DNA of 64,000 nt from Brevinematales bacterium (lineage in GTDB: Bacteria; Spirochaetota; Brevinematia; Brevinematales; Thermospiraceae): positions 1 through 64,000 of the forward strand of contig JAOADA010000003.1 of assembly GCA_026417555.1 (NCBI GenBank), given 5' to 3'. The notes under the pieces were generated by a model. The model saw only the letters and a program-made list of their open reading frames with translations. It searched no databases and was not told where the DNA came from. Positions 36,858-45,429 of this stretch are shown here, piece after piece; position 1 is the stretch's first letter, and each line of letters opens with the position of its first letter. Made by a program: the position numbers and the translations under genes.

Positions 36858-37769
36858 TCACTTCCCCTGAAAGGAGTGACCCTTGAGAAGAAAGATCACA
36901 CCTACACAAAAACGTAACACATACATCCCCAACGCAAGAAAAGGATGGCAAAGGAGCCGTTTCCATTTCCCTTTCTCGACAAAGACACCAATATACCGAT
37001 ACCAAAAACCAAATTGTTTTTTGATATCGGGATCATCTTTTCCCCACTTCTGGATATAGGGAGCAAAGTTCATGGTATAGTAACTCTTTTTCGTCAAATA
37101 CCGTCGGAAGGAAAATTCCGATTCATTGTGATACACACAACACAAGGAATAAGGTGGGAAAACCCCTCTCTCTTTGAGAAAATCCCAAAGAGAAAAAGCG
37201 AGCAAAGTGTTTTCCCCCGAGAGAAGAAGATCTATCCGCCCTTTTTGCTTGATTTTTTTGTCTAAGTCCCAGTCTTCAGGACCAGAGAATCGTTCATCAA
37301 ATCCCCCAACTTCACAGAAAACCCCTCTGTGAAAAAATCTCGCTCCATCAATGACTGTCCCATCATAAAATTGACGCTCAAACCGACGAACACGAGACCA
37401 AAATGAACTCCCCAGAACAATCTCCGGAATATGAAGAGCCACAGGATGCCTCTCTTCCATCCACCTCACGCACGCCTCAACAAGAGAAGGTGAAAGAATC
37501 ATATCCGCATCCACATACATGACATACTCTCCCCCCGCTTTTTCTTTCATCCCATAGTTTCTCTGAGCTGACCGTTCTGGACCCTTGAGGTATACCTTCT
37601 CTGTGTAGCTTCGTGCTATCTCCACCGTCTTATCTGTAGAAAAGTTATCCACTACAATCATCTCGATATTTGGGTACGTTTGCTCCCTGATACTCTGAAG
37701 ACAGGGAGTTATATGCTTTTCTTCGTTTTTGGTAGTCACAACAACAGATACGAGTGGATGTTTAGCCAT
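36858..37769 (-). CDS. GT2-type glycosyltransferase
   Basis: 303 residues. A GT-A fold with VSVVVTTKNEEKHI at the N-terminus, NFSTDKT, and the metal-binding DXD motif in YVDADMI, then GGFDERFSGPEDWDLDKKI. The C-terminus has a hydrophobic segment that may sit on the membrane. ATG 37769 follows GGGGGAG; the frame extends upstream into the methyltransferase gene, with which it overlaps by eight bases. Confidence 0.9.
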   Translation of the reverse strand: MAKHPLVSVVVTTKNEEKHITPCLQSIREQTYPNIEMIVVDNFSTDKTVEIARSYTEKVYLKGPERSAQRNYGMKEKAGGEYVMYVDADMILSPSLVEACVRWMEERHPVALHIPEIVLGSSFWSRVRRFERQFYDGTVIDGARFFHRGVFCEVGGFDERFSGPEDWDLDKKIKQKGRIDLLLSGENTLLAFSLWDFLKERGVFPPYSLCCVYHNESEFSFRRYLTKKSYYTMNFAPYIQKWGKDDPDIKKQFGFWYRYIGVFVEKGKWKRLLCHPFLALGMYVLRFCVGVIFLLKGHSFQGK

Positions 37770-38670
37770 TACTCCCCCCCTTATTCGAGGTAGTTTTCTT
37801 GAACACAAAAATCATCGTTTCTCTATCCCCTATTTTTACTATAGGATACAAGAGACGAAGAAACCATTTAAAGAAAAAGGGTACTTCTTTCAAAGACCAC
37901 CAGAGATCCAAGGGATACTCCCACCACGAGGAAAACCCTTTCACCTGAGAAAGAGGCAAATCCTGAATAAGCACTTCCATAGTTTTTTTTGTAGGCCAAA
38001 ACACATGCCGAGGAGAATCAAGATGAAACCAGCCCTTTTTACCAATAGCAAATCCTAAACTCTCCGCCCATGGCAAGGCAACGATAAGAACCCCACCCTC
38101 GCCGAGAAGTTCACACGCTTTCTTGAGATACTTTTTTGGAGAGCAACAATGCTCTAACACATGCCAAAAACTTATGATGTCAAAAGAAGTCTGCCCAAAA
38201 TCCAAAGAAAGAAAATCCCCATGAAAGCAAGGAATATGCTTCTTTTTTATTTCTTCATACCCTATTTGGGAAATCTCCACTCCAAAAGGTTGAAAACGTT
38301 TTGGAGAAAGTTTTTGTAAAAAACTTCCATCCCCAGCCCCTACATCAAGCCAACGAAAAAAACCATGTTTCTTTAATGGAAGAGAGTGCATCTTCAACCA
38401 AAAGCTTATTTTGGAAAATATCGTAGAAAGAAAGGACAAAATACGAGATCTATTCTCTTGATTATAGTAATCAAGAGAATTGTAATATTTGGTATAATAT
38501 TCTTCATCCTGTTTTATGTTTATTTGGTAAGTACCACATCCCTCGCAAAAAAAAACAGGGAAGGTTTCCCTGGAAAGTACATGACGTCCATGGGTATTGT
38601 ATGCTGTCATAATAGGAGAAGCAAGAGGCGAATCACATATCATACACCGGGGAGAACTCGAGGCTTTCAT
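37762..38670 (-). CDS. SAM-dependent methyltransferase with N-terminal zinc ribbon
   Basis: 302 residues. An N-terminal pair of CXXC knuckles (CMICD and CEGCG) is followed by a class I methyltransferase domain with motif I WLDVGAGDGSFLQ near residue 107 and motif IV/post IV FDIISFWHVLEH. This zinc-ribbon plus Methyltransf_23-like layout is common in surface glycan clusters, where it methylates sugars or chain ends. It contains an unusual perfect 13-base inverted repeat at 38452-38480. It overlaps its neighbours by four and eight bases. Confidence 0.88.
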   Translation of the reverse strand: MKASSSPRCMICDSPLASPIMTAYNTHGRHVLSRETFPVFFCEGCGTYQINIKQDEEYYTKYYNSLDYYNQENRSRILSFLSTIFSKISFWLKMHSLPLKKHGFFRWLDVGAGDGSFLQKLSPKRFQPFGVEISQIGYEEIKKKHIPCFHGDFLSLDFGQTSFDIISFWHVLEHCCSPKKYLKKACELLGEGGVLIVALPWAESLGFAIGKKGWFHLDSPRHVFWPTKKTMEVLIQDLPLSQVKGFSSWWEYPLDLWWSLKEVPFFFKWFLRLLYPIVKIGDRETMIFVFKKTTSNKGGSNG

Positions 38671-40124
38671 CCCTTTCTCCTAAAATCCATCAAGTGTCCT
38701 ACCACCTTCATACCTGCCCGCCAAAAATATTTTACATCCTCCAGATCTCGAATGGAAAGAAACTTGCGCACCAAAAACTCCGGATGGAATGCCACAGAAT
38801 ACAACCCCTGAACATATTTCATGAGGGTTTGGGTAGTCATGGGCGTTTTCATCATAGGCTCTCGCATATCGTATCTCTCCCAATCTTCGCTCACCAACCA
38901 ACCATTTTGCCTGCACTCCTCAAAAAGAGGAGTCCCTGGATAGGGAACAACTATCGTTGCTTGCATGGTATAGGCATAGTTTTTGATAAGAAGGTACCGC
39001 CCCAACTCAAGCGTTCGTTTGGCATCTTCTTCTGTTTCCCACGGATACCCAAACATGATGGTAATGTGTGGATAGAGCCCTGCTTTCCGCATGAGTTTGA
39101 CATTTTCTACCATTTCTTCGATAGTTTCTCCTTTTTTCACCCTATCAAGCGTTTTTTGATTTGCCGATTCAATCCCAACCAAAACAAGACGAAACCCTGC
39201 CCTTTTCATAAGTTTCATCTGTTCATAGGTTATAGCCTTCCCCAGACGCATATTACAATCAAGAGTCACCTTCTTGTGATACCCTCGGCGTATCATGCCT
39301 TCACAGAAACTTTCAAGCCATTCCCCAACCGGAAAAGTCCCTGTATCATCCATGATCTCCCTCACATGGTACTTCTCAATCAACATCCCGATTTCATCCA
39401 AGACATCCTCAACGGGCCGCTTGTTAAAACGAGGATAAAGGGTTGTCCAAGAACAAAAGGTACACTGATGATACCAACAATCCCGCCCCGCCATAATATA
39501 TGTGCCCGGCGTATATTTGTAGTTTCCGTTATGATAGGCATAATTCTTCCATTTGGTGAGATCCCGGTCTATCCAGGGAAGAGATCCAAGATCATACGTT
39601 CGTTGAAATGGTCCCGTAGTGACAATCTGCCCACCTTGCCTGTAAAAAAAACCTGGTTCTAAGCGCTCCTTCTTCCCAGAAAGATATTCTACCAGATGAA
39701 AGAGCAGAAAATCATAGTCCCCCCCTGTGAGAATATAGTCCACGGGACAGGCATTCATGGTTTCCTCAGGAAGAGCCGTCACATGATCCCCCATAAGAAC
39801 GATCACAACATCCGGCAGAGACTCTTTGAGTCTTTTCACAATCTCCCAATGATGTTTGATCACAGGGGTTTTTGTCTCCATAGCCACAAGAGAGATTTTT
39901 TCCGTTTTGAGAAAAGAAAACCACTCTTCTAACGTTATCCCCTCAGCAATACCATCAAGCCACACCACATCATAGCCTTTCTTCTTGAGGAGTGTGGCTG
40001 CACTGGCTGGCACCATAGGATAGATAAACGTAGGATTATTAAACCACTGGAATTGCCTATTTTGGGAAAGTAACGGTACTCCTTTTTCACTATGCAAAGG
40101 GGGATACGTGACTGCAATTCGCAT
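38667..40124 (-). CDS. B12-binding-domain radical SAM enzyme
   Basis: 485 residues. An N-terminal cobalamin-binding Rossmann-like domain (about 1-165; GDHVTALPEETM and DYILTGGDYDFLLFHL) is followed by a radical SAM domain. The cluster motif is GRDCWYHQCTFCSW near residue 217, with spacing CX4CX2C instead of the usual CX3CX2C. ETEEDAKRTLELGRYL and YPGTPLFEECRQNGWL are typical of the class. Members perform methylations at unreactive carbons or C-C bond chemistry. In this operon a sugar or lipid-linked intermediate is a reasonable substrate guess. It starts three bases after the GT2 gene stop. Confidence 0.9.
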   Translation of the reverse strand: MRIAVTYPPLHSEKGVPLLSQNRQFQWFNNPTFIYPMVPASAATLLKKKGYDVVWLDGIAEGITLEEWFSFLKTEKISLVAMETKTPVIKHHWEIVKRLKESLPDVVIVLMGDHVTALPEETMNACPVDYILTGGDYDFLLFHLVEYLSGKKERLEPGFFYRQGGQIVTTGPFQRTYDLGSLPWIDRDLTKWKNYAYHNGNYKYTPGTYIMAGRDCWYHQCTFCSWTTLYPRFNKRPVEDVLDEIGMLIEKYHVREIMDDTGTFPVGEWLESFCEGMIRRGYHKKVTLDCNMRLGKAITYEQMKLMKRAGFRLVLVGIESANQKTLDRVKKGETIEEMVENVKLMRKAGLYPHITIMFGYPWETEEDAKRTLELGRYLLIKNYAYTMQATIVVPYPGTPLFEECRQNGWLVSEDWERYDMREPMMKTPMTTQTLMKYVQGLYSVAFHPEFLVRKFLSIRDLEDVKYFWRAGMKVVGHLMDFRRKG

Positions 40125-40127
40125 ACC

Positions 40128-41096
40128 TTACCTCTTCAGTTCTTTGGTAAAAAGTCCTCGGAGAAAAAACCATCCATAGGTGAGATGAGAAGCAAAAATA
40201 CCCATAGCCGTGGCCACTCGTTCGAGAGGTGTCCTGCCAGCACCAAAGAGAAGTGCCCCCAAAAAATAGATTGCCATTATCCCCCCATAGACCCACCAGA
40301 GAGGAGAGTACACTATCCCTCCCAGCCAACCACACCCTACCCCAACGAGAAAAAAAGAGGGAAGAAGATAGGGAAGTTTGAGCGAGGTTTGAGGATAATG
40401 TTTGGCAAAGAAACCCCGATGAAGAGCATAATTGGCAATCTGACGAAAATGATGAGGAAAAAGGGATCGACGATGGTGCCACACCACAACCTGAGGACTG
40501 TAGAGGATACGATAACCGGCTTCTTTGATAGCCAAGCAAAGCTTTGTATCCTCCCCAGGATAATAGGTAGAATCAAACCCTCCGACCATCTCAAATACTT
40601 TTTTCTTCACAATCAGGTTCACCGATGGAAGATCATAATCCTCATGGAGATCCCCCACAGGAATATAGCGTTTCCGGTAGCCACCACTCATCCACAAAGA
40701 AGCATAAATATACCCCGAAAGCCGCTGAGACAAACTATCCGAGGGAGGGGTCACACCTGGCCCACCCACCGCTCCAACCTCATCTGAGGAAGTGAGAATA
40801 TCTACCGCTTGAGAAAGCCACTGAGGGTCCGGATACGCATCATCATCTGTAAAGGCAAGAATACTCCCCCTGGCAAATTGTGCCCCTAAATCTCGTTTCT
40901 CAGCAGGTCCAACAGGTCCCGAGGGAAAAATACGGATATCCAGCGTTTGAGAAAGGGCTTCTTTCTCTTCTTCATCAGGGAGGAGAATGATCTCAAAAGG
41001 ATGGTAATCAAGACGTTCATAATACGGTATAGCCTCACGAATATAGTGATTGAATCTCTTGAGAGGAATAATAACAGAAACCAGTGGTCGAGACAA
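40128..41096 (-). CDS. GT2-type glycosyltransferase, membrane-anchored
   Basis: First gene of the glycan operon, 322 residues. GT-A motifs are VSVIIPLKRFNHY, ILAFTDDDAYPDPQWL (DXD) and GEDTKLCLAIKEAGY. Two or three C-terminal hydrophobic segments (YLLPSFFLVGVGCGWLGG, WWVYGGIMAIYFLGALLFG) anchor it to the membrane. The start is TTG at 41096, with AGGAGG (41102-41107) five bases upstream and no competing ATG nearby. Confidence 0.9.
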   Translation of the reverse strand: MSRPLVSVIIPLKRFNHYIREAIPYYERLDYHPFEIILLPDEEEKEALSQTLDIRIFPSGPVGPAEKRDLGAQFARGSILAFTDDDAYPDPQWLSQAVDILTSSDEVGAVGGPGVTPPSDSLSQRLSGYIYASLWMSGGYRKRYIPVGDLHEDYDLPSVNLIVKKKVFEMVGGFDSTYYPGEDTKLCLAIKEAGYRILYSPQVVVWHHRRSLFPHHFRQIANYALHRGFFAKHYPQTSLKLPYLLPSFFLVGVGCGWLGGIVYSPLWWVYGGIMAIYFLGALLFGAGRTPLERVATAMGIFASHLTYGWFFLRGLFTKELKR

Positions 41097-41123
41097 AAGA
41101 TCCTCCTCTATTTTTCACTCCAT

Positions 41124-41152
41124 ATTATAGGAGTTTTTGGACAGTTTGTCAA
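41124..41152 (-). promoter_or_regulatory. Full-consensus promoter of the glycan operon
   Basis: Minus strand TTGACA (41147-41152), 17 bases, TATAAT (41124-41129). It is the only promoter I find for the six genes down to 34500, which overlap or abut. The 41153-41373 stretch beyond it shows no gene. Confidence 0.88.
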
Positions 41153-41373
41153 AAAGAAACGCCCAAGAAAATACGTCTTTCCAAAGTGGCTCTTTCCCCA
41201 AAAAACATTTCATGAAAAACCCTTTCCATGCCAGAAACACATGAAAAAACCTTCACTCCCCAACTCCCCTTCCAATGCTTCCATAGGATACCTCTCATCC
41301 CTGGGAAAAAAGAGAAAAGAAAACCTTTTTGTCCATACAAGAGTCAAAACACCTCATGGCCTCAAAGATTTCT

Positions 41374-41402
41374 TTGCTATTTTTGGCTTTTCTGTGTATA
41401 AT
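41374..41402 (+). promoter_or_regulatory. Promoter of the AAA ATPase gene
   Basis: TTGCTA (41374-41379), 17-base spacer, TATAAT (41397-41402). Transcription near 41408, 24 bases before the ATG. Confidence 0.65.
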
Positions 41403-41431
41403 ATAATGTGAAGTTGAAAAGGAGTGTATAC

Positions 41432-43540
41432 ATGGATATTTCTTCGCTTCTCTTTGCCGTTTCTGAAGCCCTTTTTGTCAAATATAGCCGTTTTCTCGAT
41501 GAGAATCCCGGAAACAAAGAAAAACAAGCAAAGCCTGCCCTCAAGATTCCCCTCTCCTTTTACAAGAAGGCTTTCCGTATGGCGAGCAAAATCATGCCCC
41601 ATCTCACGTATGAAGAAAAAAAAGTAGTGCTTCTTCTTTTTGCTGGCATGACACATGAAAAACCCCAACACAATCTCTGGGATCTTGTGAGATTCTTTCA
41701 TAGAACTCCTACAAAGCAGCTTGAATTTCTCTCTCGTCTCCTTTCAAAAAAGCATCACCTCTATACTGACAACTGGATGATCCTTCAGGGTGGATGGCCG
41801 CCAGAAAACCAGATGGGAGAATTTTTTAGTATCCCTGATTACCTCTCTACGATCTATCATCATCGTGTGACTCTCAATGTCATAGGATATGCCAAGCTCA
41901 TCAAAAACCTTCTCCCAAACACACGATCCCCTGCCCTTCCTTTTTTTATCAAAAAGGGAAAATATACCACCCTTTCAGCTTTTTTACGGGATATTGAGAT
42001 CCTCTTTTCTCATGTAAAGTTCTACAAAACCCTGGTCAATGAGTCTCTCATAGATCCTCCCACGCTCCCATGGTTTGATGGAGAACCTTTTTGTGATATG
42101 GTGGACACTATCAAAGAGAACATGGGACTCGACGATGATACCTTTCCTATTCCGCCATATCTCCTTTATCCCTCGGTGAGTATTCTTTACACAGAAACCT
42201 TTGAAAAATACCGGGCTATGTGGGTGTTTTATTTTTATCTGGTATATCTTGTCTTCATACGTCAAGATACCCAACAGAGTGTGGATCATGCCATCCAGAT
42301 GCTTTGTATCCTACCAGAGGAAATCTCTCTCGTGTTATCCTTTTTCCAGCCTGATGGCATCTTGTGTAAAAACTCTCTCATCAAATTTGTTTCCCGTGAC
42401 TTTTTCACAGAGGAAGAGGAATCAGAAGAACCAAATCCCTTCAAAGATATCCTTTCTATCTTCTCGAAAAACTTTGAAGTCAATAGAGACGATTTTTACA
42501 AACTGATCAACTTCTTCCTCGATCGCAATGAAGCTCTTAAAGAGAGACTGACAAAGCATATCCCGCCTATCAAAGAACAGGAAAAAACCCCAGAAGAAAG
42601 TTCCTCCCAAATTGACCTCGACTGGCTTTTTGATACCTCCTCAAAAGAAACAGAACCCATACAAAAAGAAAACACCACATCCGTCATCACCGTCGAGAAA
42701 AAGGAAACCCTCTATGAGATTATCAAACCCAACATCAATCTCAGCAAGATTATTCTCGACGAAGAGGTGAAACAGGAGCTTCTGAATGCCGTAGATATGA
42801 CGAAGACAATGAAGGTGTTAAAAAAATGGGGGGTGAAGCCTTCTTTGGCACAAAAAGAAGCCTCTTCTGTGAAAATTCTTCTCTATGGTATCTCTGGTAC
42901 GGGGAAAACCATCACGGCTCAAGCCCTTGCGGGTGAGGCACATGCCAAACTCTTCAAGGTAGATGCTGCAAACCTGGTGAGTTCTTTTGTAGGTGAATCT
43001 ACAAAGAACGTGAAAAGGGTGTTTGAGGAGTATTATAACTATGTGAAAAGCTCCAAGGAGACAGTCTTTTTCTTCATTAATGAGGCAGACCAGCTTCTCA
43101 GTTCTCGAGGGATGATCCATCAGGCAGCGGACAAAGAATACAACCAGATGCAGAATCTCCTCCTTGAGGAAATAGAGAACTTTCAAGGGGTATTCATTGC
43201 CACCACCAACCTCATTGAACTCTTTGACGTGGCATGGAACAGACGTTTCAACATCAAGATACGGTTTGATGTTCCTCGGTATGAGACACGGCTCAAACTC
43301 TGGCAAGTCCATATCTCAGAAAAAATGCCTCTCGCTTCAGATGTCAATCTGGAAAAACTGGCTGAATATGAACTGGCCGGGGGATCCATTGCCAATGTGG
43401 TATATAACGCTGCGAGAAAGGCAGCAGCCCGAACCGGAAGTGAGCAGGTGATTACCCAAAAAGATTTTCTTGATGCTATCGACAAGGAGATGAAATCTAT
43501 CCTCGGACTCTCCTCCAAAAAGGTGGGATTTAATCGATAG
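41432..43540 (+). CDS. AAA-family ATPase with long uncharacterised N-terminal region
   Basis: 702 residues from ATG 41432 (AAAAGGAG upstream). Residues about 1-430 are helical with no domain I recognise, and end in an acidic, Gln/Glu/Thr-rich linker. The AAA module follows: Walker A GISGTGKT near residue 490; Walker B FFFINEAD, in which the usual Asp-Glu is Asn-Glu; sensor 1 GVFIATTN; the arginine-finger region WNRRFNIKIRFDVP; and a small C-terminal helical lid (GGSIANVVYNAARKAA). Such single-AAA proteins usually form rings that remodel proteins. It is cotranscribed with the 43549 gene, eight bases downstream. Confidence 0.85.
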   Translation: MDISSLLFAVSEALFVKYSRFLDENPGNKEKQAKPALKIPLSFYKKAFRMASKIMPHLTYEEKKVVLLLFAGMTHEKPQHNLWDLVRFFHRTPTKQLEFLSRLLSKKHHLYTDNWMILQGGWPPENQMGEFFSIPDYLSTIYHHRVTLNVIGYAKLIKNLLPNTRSPALPFFIKKGKYTTLSAFLRDIEILFSHVKFYKTLVNESLIDPPTLPWFDGEPFCDMVDTIKENMGLDDDTFPIPPYLLYPSVSILYTETFEKYRAMWVFYFYLVYLVFIRQDTQQSVDHAIQMLCILPEEISLVLSFFQPDGILCKNSLIKFVSRDFFTEEEESEEPNPFKDILSIFSKNFEVNRDDFYKLINFFLDRNEALKERLTKHIPPIKEQEKTPEESSSQIDLDWLFDTSSKETEPIQKENTTSVITVEKKETLYEIIKPNINLSKIILDEEVKQELLNAVDMTKTMKVLKKWGVKPSLAQKEASSVKILLYGISGTGKTITAQALAGEAHAKLFKVDAANLVSSFVGESTKNVKRVFEEYYNYVKSSKETVFFFINEADQLLSSRGMIHQAADKEYNQMQNLLLEEIENFQGVFIATTNLIELFDVAWNRRFNIKIRFDVPRYETRLKLWQVHISEKMPLASDVNLEKLAEYELAGGSIANVVYNAARKAAARTGSEQVITQKDFLDAIDKEMKSILGLSSKKVGFNR

Positions 43541-43548
43541 GGGTTACC

Positions 43549-44343
43549 ATGAGTTGGGTTTTGGTTGGGGGACTCGGGTATGAAAGAGAGCTCTGGGAAC
43601 GATTAGAGAAACCCTCTTTCAAGGTTGTAGGAACAGCCTATCTTTTGGCTACAGAGTCTTTCTCCCCTGCTCCCTGGGCAGAGGTAGCTTTTGCTGAGTA
43701 CCTCACCCACAACTATGCCGGCCTTGTAGCAGAGTCAGAGGGAATCCTTCATCTCTCCCAGAGTCTCTTCTCCTGTTATCTTGCCATGGATCTCGCCCTT
43801 GCCTACCATAACCCCGCCTGGATTTTTCTTCCCGGAAAGCCCTGGAGACTTTTCTTCCTCTCGGAGAAAGAAGGGGGATGTCTTGGATGTGTGGAACCGT
43901 ATCACTCCCCTCCTCCAGCCCTGGTATGGGAGAGGTTTTCCCTTGATTGGTTTGATACTCTCGCTGCCCATTGGAAGACCCCTCCTCATCAAAGTACCCT
44001 CTGGGAGGGAAAAAAAACATACCCACTAGAGAAAAATCCCCACTGCCCCCTTCATCGCAAAGAACAACCTTACCTCTCAGGAAAAGAACAATTGGTCGTT
44101 GCTGTCTCCTGTGGAGAAAATTCTGTTGCCATCACTCCTTCGTTTGAGAAAAAGATAGATCTTTCAGTATATCAAGAGATGATTCGGCCCTTTGTCCGAA
44201 TCCGAAAAACCAATCCCTTCTTCCTAGAGATAGAATACGAACGTTTCCTCTGTCTGGTTTTTCGGCAAGGAAGGTTCATCGTCAAGGGAACGAAAGAAAA
44301 AAACACAGCGCTTTTTCTCTACCGGCAACTTGTGGGAGTATAA
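43549..44343 (+). CDS. Degenerate ThiF/MoeB (E1-like) protein, putative
   Basis: 264 residues. The C-terminal part resembles E1-like adenylyltransferases: a zinc-knuckle-like GGCLGCVEPYHSPPP (about 109-123), a second pair CPLH instead of CPXC (about 168), and a terminal segment CLVFRQGRFIVKGTKEKNTA with LYRQLVGV, close to the usual end of MoeB/ThiF relatives. The N-terminus VLVGGLGYERELWERL could be a decayed nucleotide-binding loop. The catalytic Arg-rich NLXRQ segment and paired Asp residues of active E1 enzymes are not seen. I infer a non-adenylating pseudo-enzyme working with the AAA ATPase upstream. The assignment is moderate at best. Confidence 0.5.
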   Translation: MSWVLVGGLGYERELWERLEKPSFKVVGTAYLLATESFSPAPWAEVAFAEYLTHNYAGLVAESEGILHLSQSLFSCYLAMDLALAYHNPAWIFLPGKPWRLFFLSEKEGGCLGCVEPYHSPPPALVWERFSLDWFDTLAAHWKTPPHQSTLWEGKKTYPLEKNPHCPLHRKEQPYLSGKEQLVVAVSCGENSVAITPSFEKKIDLSVYQEMIRPFVRIRKTNPFFLEIEYERFLCLVFRQGRFIVKGTKEKNTALFLYRQLVGV

Positions 44344-44371
44344 AAAACTTCCCCAAAAGCCGTGCTCCCTC

Positions 44372-44400
44372 TTGACAAATGAGACCATTTGCCTTAAAAT
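44372..44400 (+). promoter_or_regulatory. Promoter of tRNA-Phe (and possibly rpmH-rnpA-yidD)
   Basis: TTGACA (44372-44377), 17-base spacer, TAAAAT (44395-44400), about 30 bases before the tRNA. Confidence 0.75.
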
Positions 44401-44430
44401 AATATTCCCAAATGTGGGGAAACTGAATCT

Positions 44431-44503
44431 GCCGAGATAGCTCAGTAGGTAGAGCGGAGGACTGAAAATCCTTGTGTCCGTGGTTCGATTCCACGTCTCG
44501 GCA
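44431..44503 (+). tRNA. tRNA-Phe (anticodon GAA)
   Basis: A 73-base cloverleaf: acceptor arms GCCGAGA (44431-44437) and TCTCGGC (44496-44502), discriminator A, a D-arm with AGCTCAGTAGGTAGAGC, anticodon loop CTGAAAA, and T-arm GTGGTTCGATTCCAC. CCA is not encoded. A run of seven T follows the next G (44505-44511), which may give partial termination. Confidence 0.97.
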
Positions 44504-44532
44504 GTTTTTTTATTAAGGCAAAGAGGTATGGT

Positions 44533-44679
44533 ATGAAAAGAACCTATCAACCCAGTAATATCAAGCGCCGTCGTACTCATGGTTTTCGTGCCAGGATGAA
44601 AACAAAAGATGGCCGGGCTATCCTCAGTCGTCGTCGAGCCAAGGGTCGAAGAAAACTCACCGTGTCTGATGAGTTTTAA
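44533..44679 (+). CDS. rpmH: Large ribosomal subunit protein L34
   Basis: 48 residues, [20 protein letters not shown] and onward, ending [10 protein letters not shown]: a typical L34. It lies 29 bases after tRNA-Phe with no separate strong promoter, so cotranscription is likely. A modest AAGAGG site precedes the ATG. The last 11 bases overlap the start of rnpA in another frame. Confidence 0.96.
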   Translation: MKRTYQPSNIKRRRTHGFRARMKTKDGRAILSRRRAKGRRKLTVSDEF

Positions 44680-45019
44680 GTGGGATCGATCTCATCGTTT
44701 GAAAAAAGAGCCCTTCATTCGCCTTGTCTACACTCAGGGCACCCGGGTGAAAATGCCGCATGGGGCCCTTTTTTTTCTTCCTCAAGAGGAACTCAAAGTG
44801 GCTATTAGTGTTTCAAAAAAGACAGGCCACGCTGTTATTCGAAACCGTCAGAAGCGTCTTGCGAGGGAGTTTTTCAGACTCTGGCAACATCATTTTTCTC
44901 GTCCCTATTGGATAATGTTTGTCATCTATCACCCTTATCGCCATCTTTCGGATATGTCCTCTGAGGTGTATGAAGCATGCGTAAAGGCAGGCATCTTTCC
45001 ATGCGATCTCTCTTCCTAG
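44669..45019 (+). CDS. rnpA: Ribonuclease P protein component
   Basis: Protein subunit of RNase P, which matures tRNA 5' ends. 116 residues from ATG 44669: [17 protein letters not shown], then the RNR signature in [20 protein letters not shown]. The ATG lies within the last codons of rpmH and has no good ribosome binding site, so it is probably translationally coupled. The frame extends back to 44609 inside rpmH. Confidence 0.92.
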   Translation: MSFKWDRSHRLKKEPFIRLVYTQGTRVKMPHGALFFLPQEELKVAISVSKKTGHAVIRNRQKRLAREFFRLWQHHFSRPYWIMFVIYHPYRHLSDMSSEVYEACVKAGIFPCDLSS

Positions 45020-45312
45020 GTCTCATTCACCTCTATCAGCGGTATGTGTCCCCTCATCTTCCACAGTCATGCCTCTACTTCCCTTCCTGTTCTCATTATA
45101 CAGAAAAAATGATCCATAGGCATGGAATCATCAAAGGTGTGCTTGGGGGAACACTTCGGATTCTTCGATGCCAGGGATGGTTATTCCAGGGAGGAGATGA
45201 CCCTGTACCAAGATCTTTCTCGTGGAAACGGATTTTTAGCCGGTATCTCTTTTTCTGGAGATGGAGACAAAAAGACTACCCAAAACAAAGAAAAGAGAAA
45301 AAACCATGTTAA
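45001..45312 (+). CDS. yidD: Membrane protein insertion efficiency factor YidD
   Basis: A small amphipathic protein that assists YidC-dependent insertion. Conserved core: LYQRYVSPHLPQSCLYFPSC, SHYTEKMIHRHG and RILRCQGWLFQGGDDPVP. I prefer ATG 45001; a second in-frame ATG at 44977 is possible. Both overlap rnpA. The tail after DPVP is basic and longer than usual. The yidC gene that often follows is not here. Confidence 0.9.
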   Translation: MRSLFLGLIHLYQRYVSPHLPQSCLYFPSCSHYTEKMIHRHGIIKGVLGGTLRILRCQGWLFQGGDDPVPRSFSWKRIFSRYLFFWRWRQKDYPKQRKEKKPC

Positions 45313-45429
45313 CGCTACCTTTCCTCCAAAGAAAAACTCTTCTCCCATCTTTTTTTCAAAAATATCTCTGTATGAGAAGATCCCCCCTCTCCTTCCTGGC
45401 ATGCACCAAAAAACACATGAGGAAGAAAT

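Noticed and set aside
38694-39662. 322-codon plus-strand frame opposite the radical SAM gene
   Set aside because: Shadow of the B12 radical SAM coding sequence; His/Phe/Pro-rich with no domain.
44400-45400. Possible replication origin next to rpmH-rnpA
   Set aside because: No dnaA, no dnaN and no cluster of TTATCCACA-like boxes were seen.
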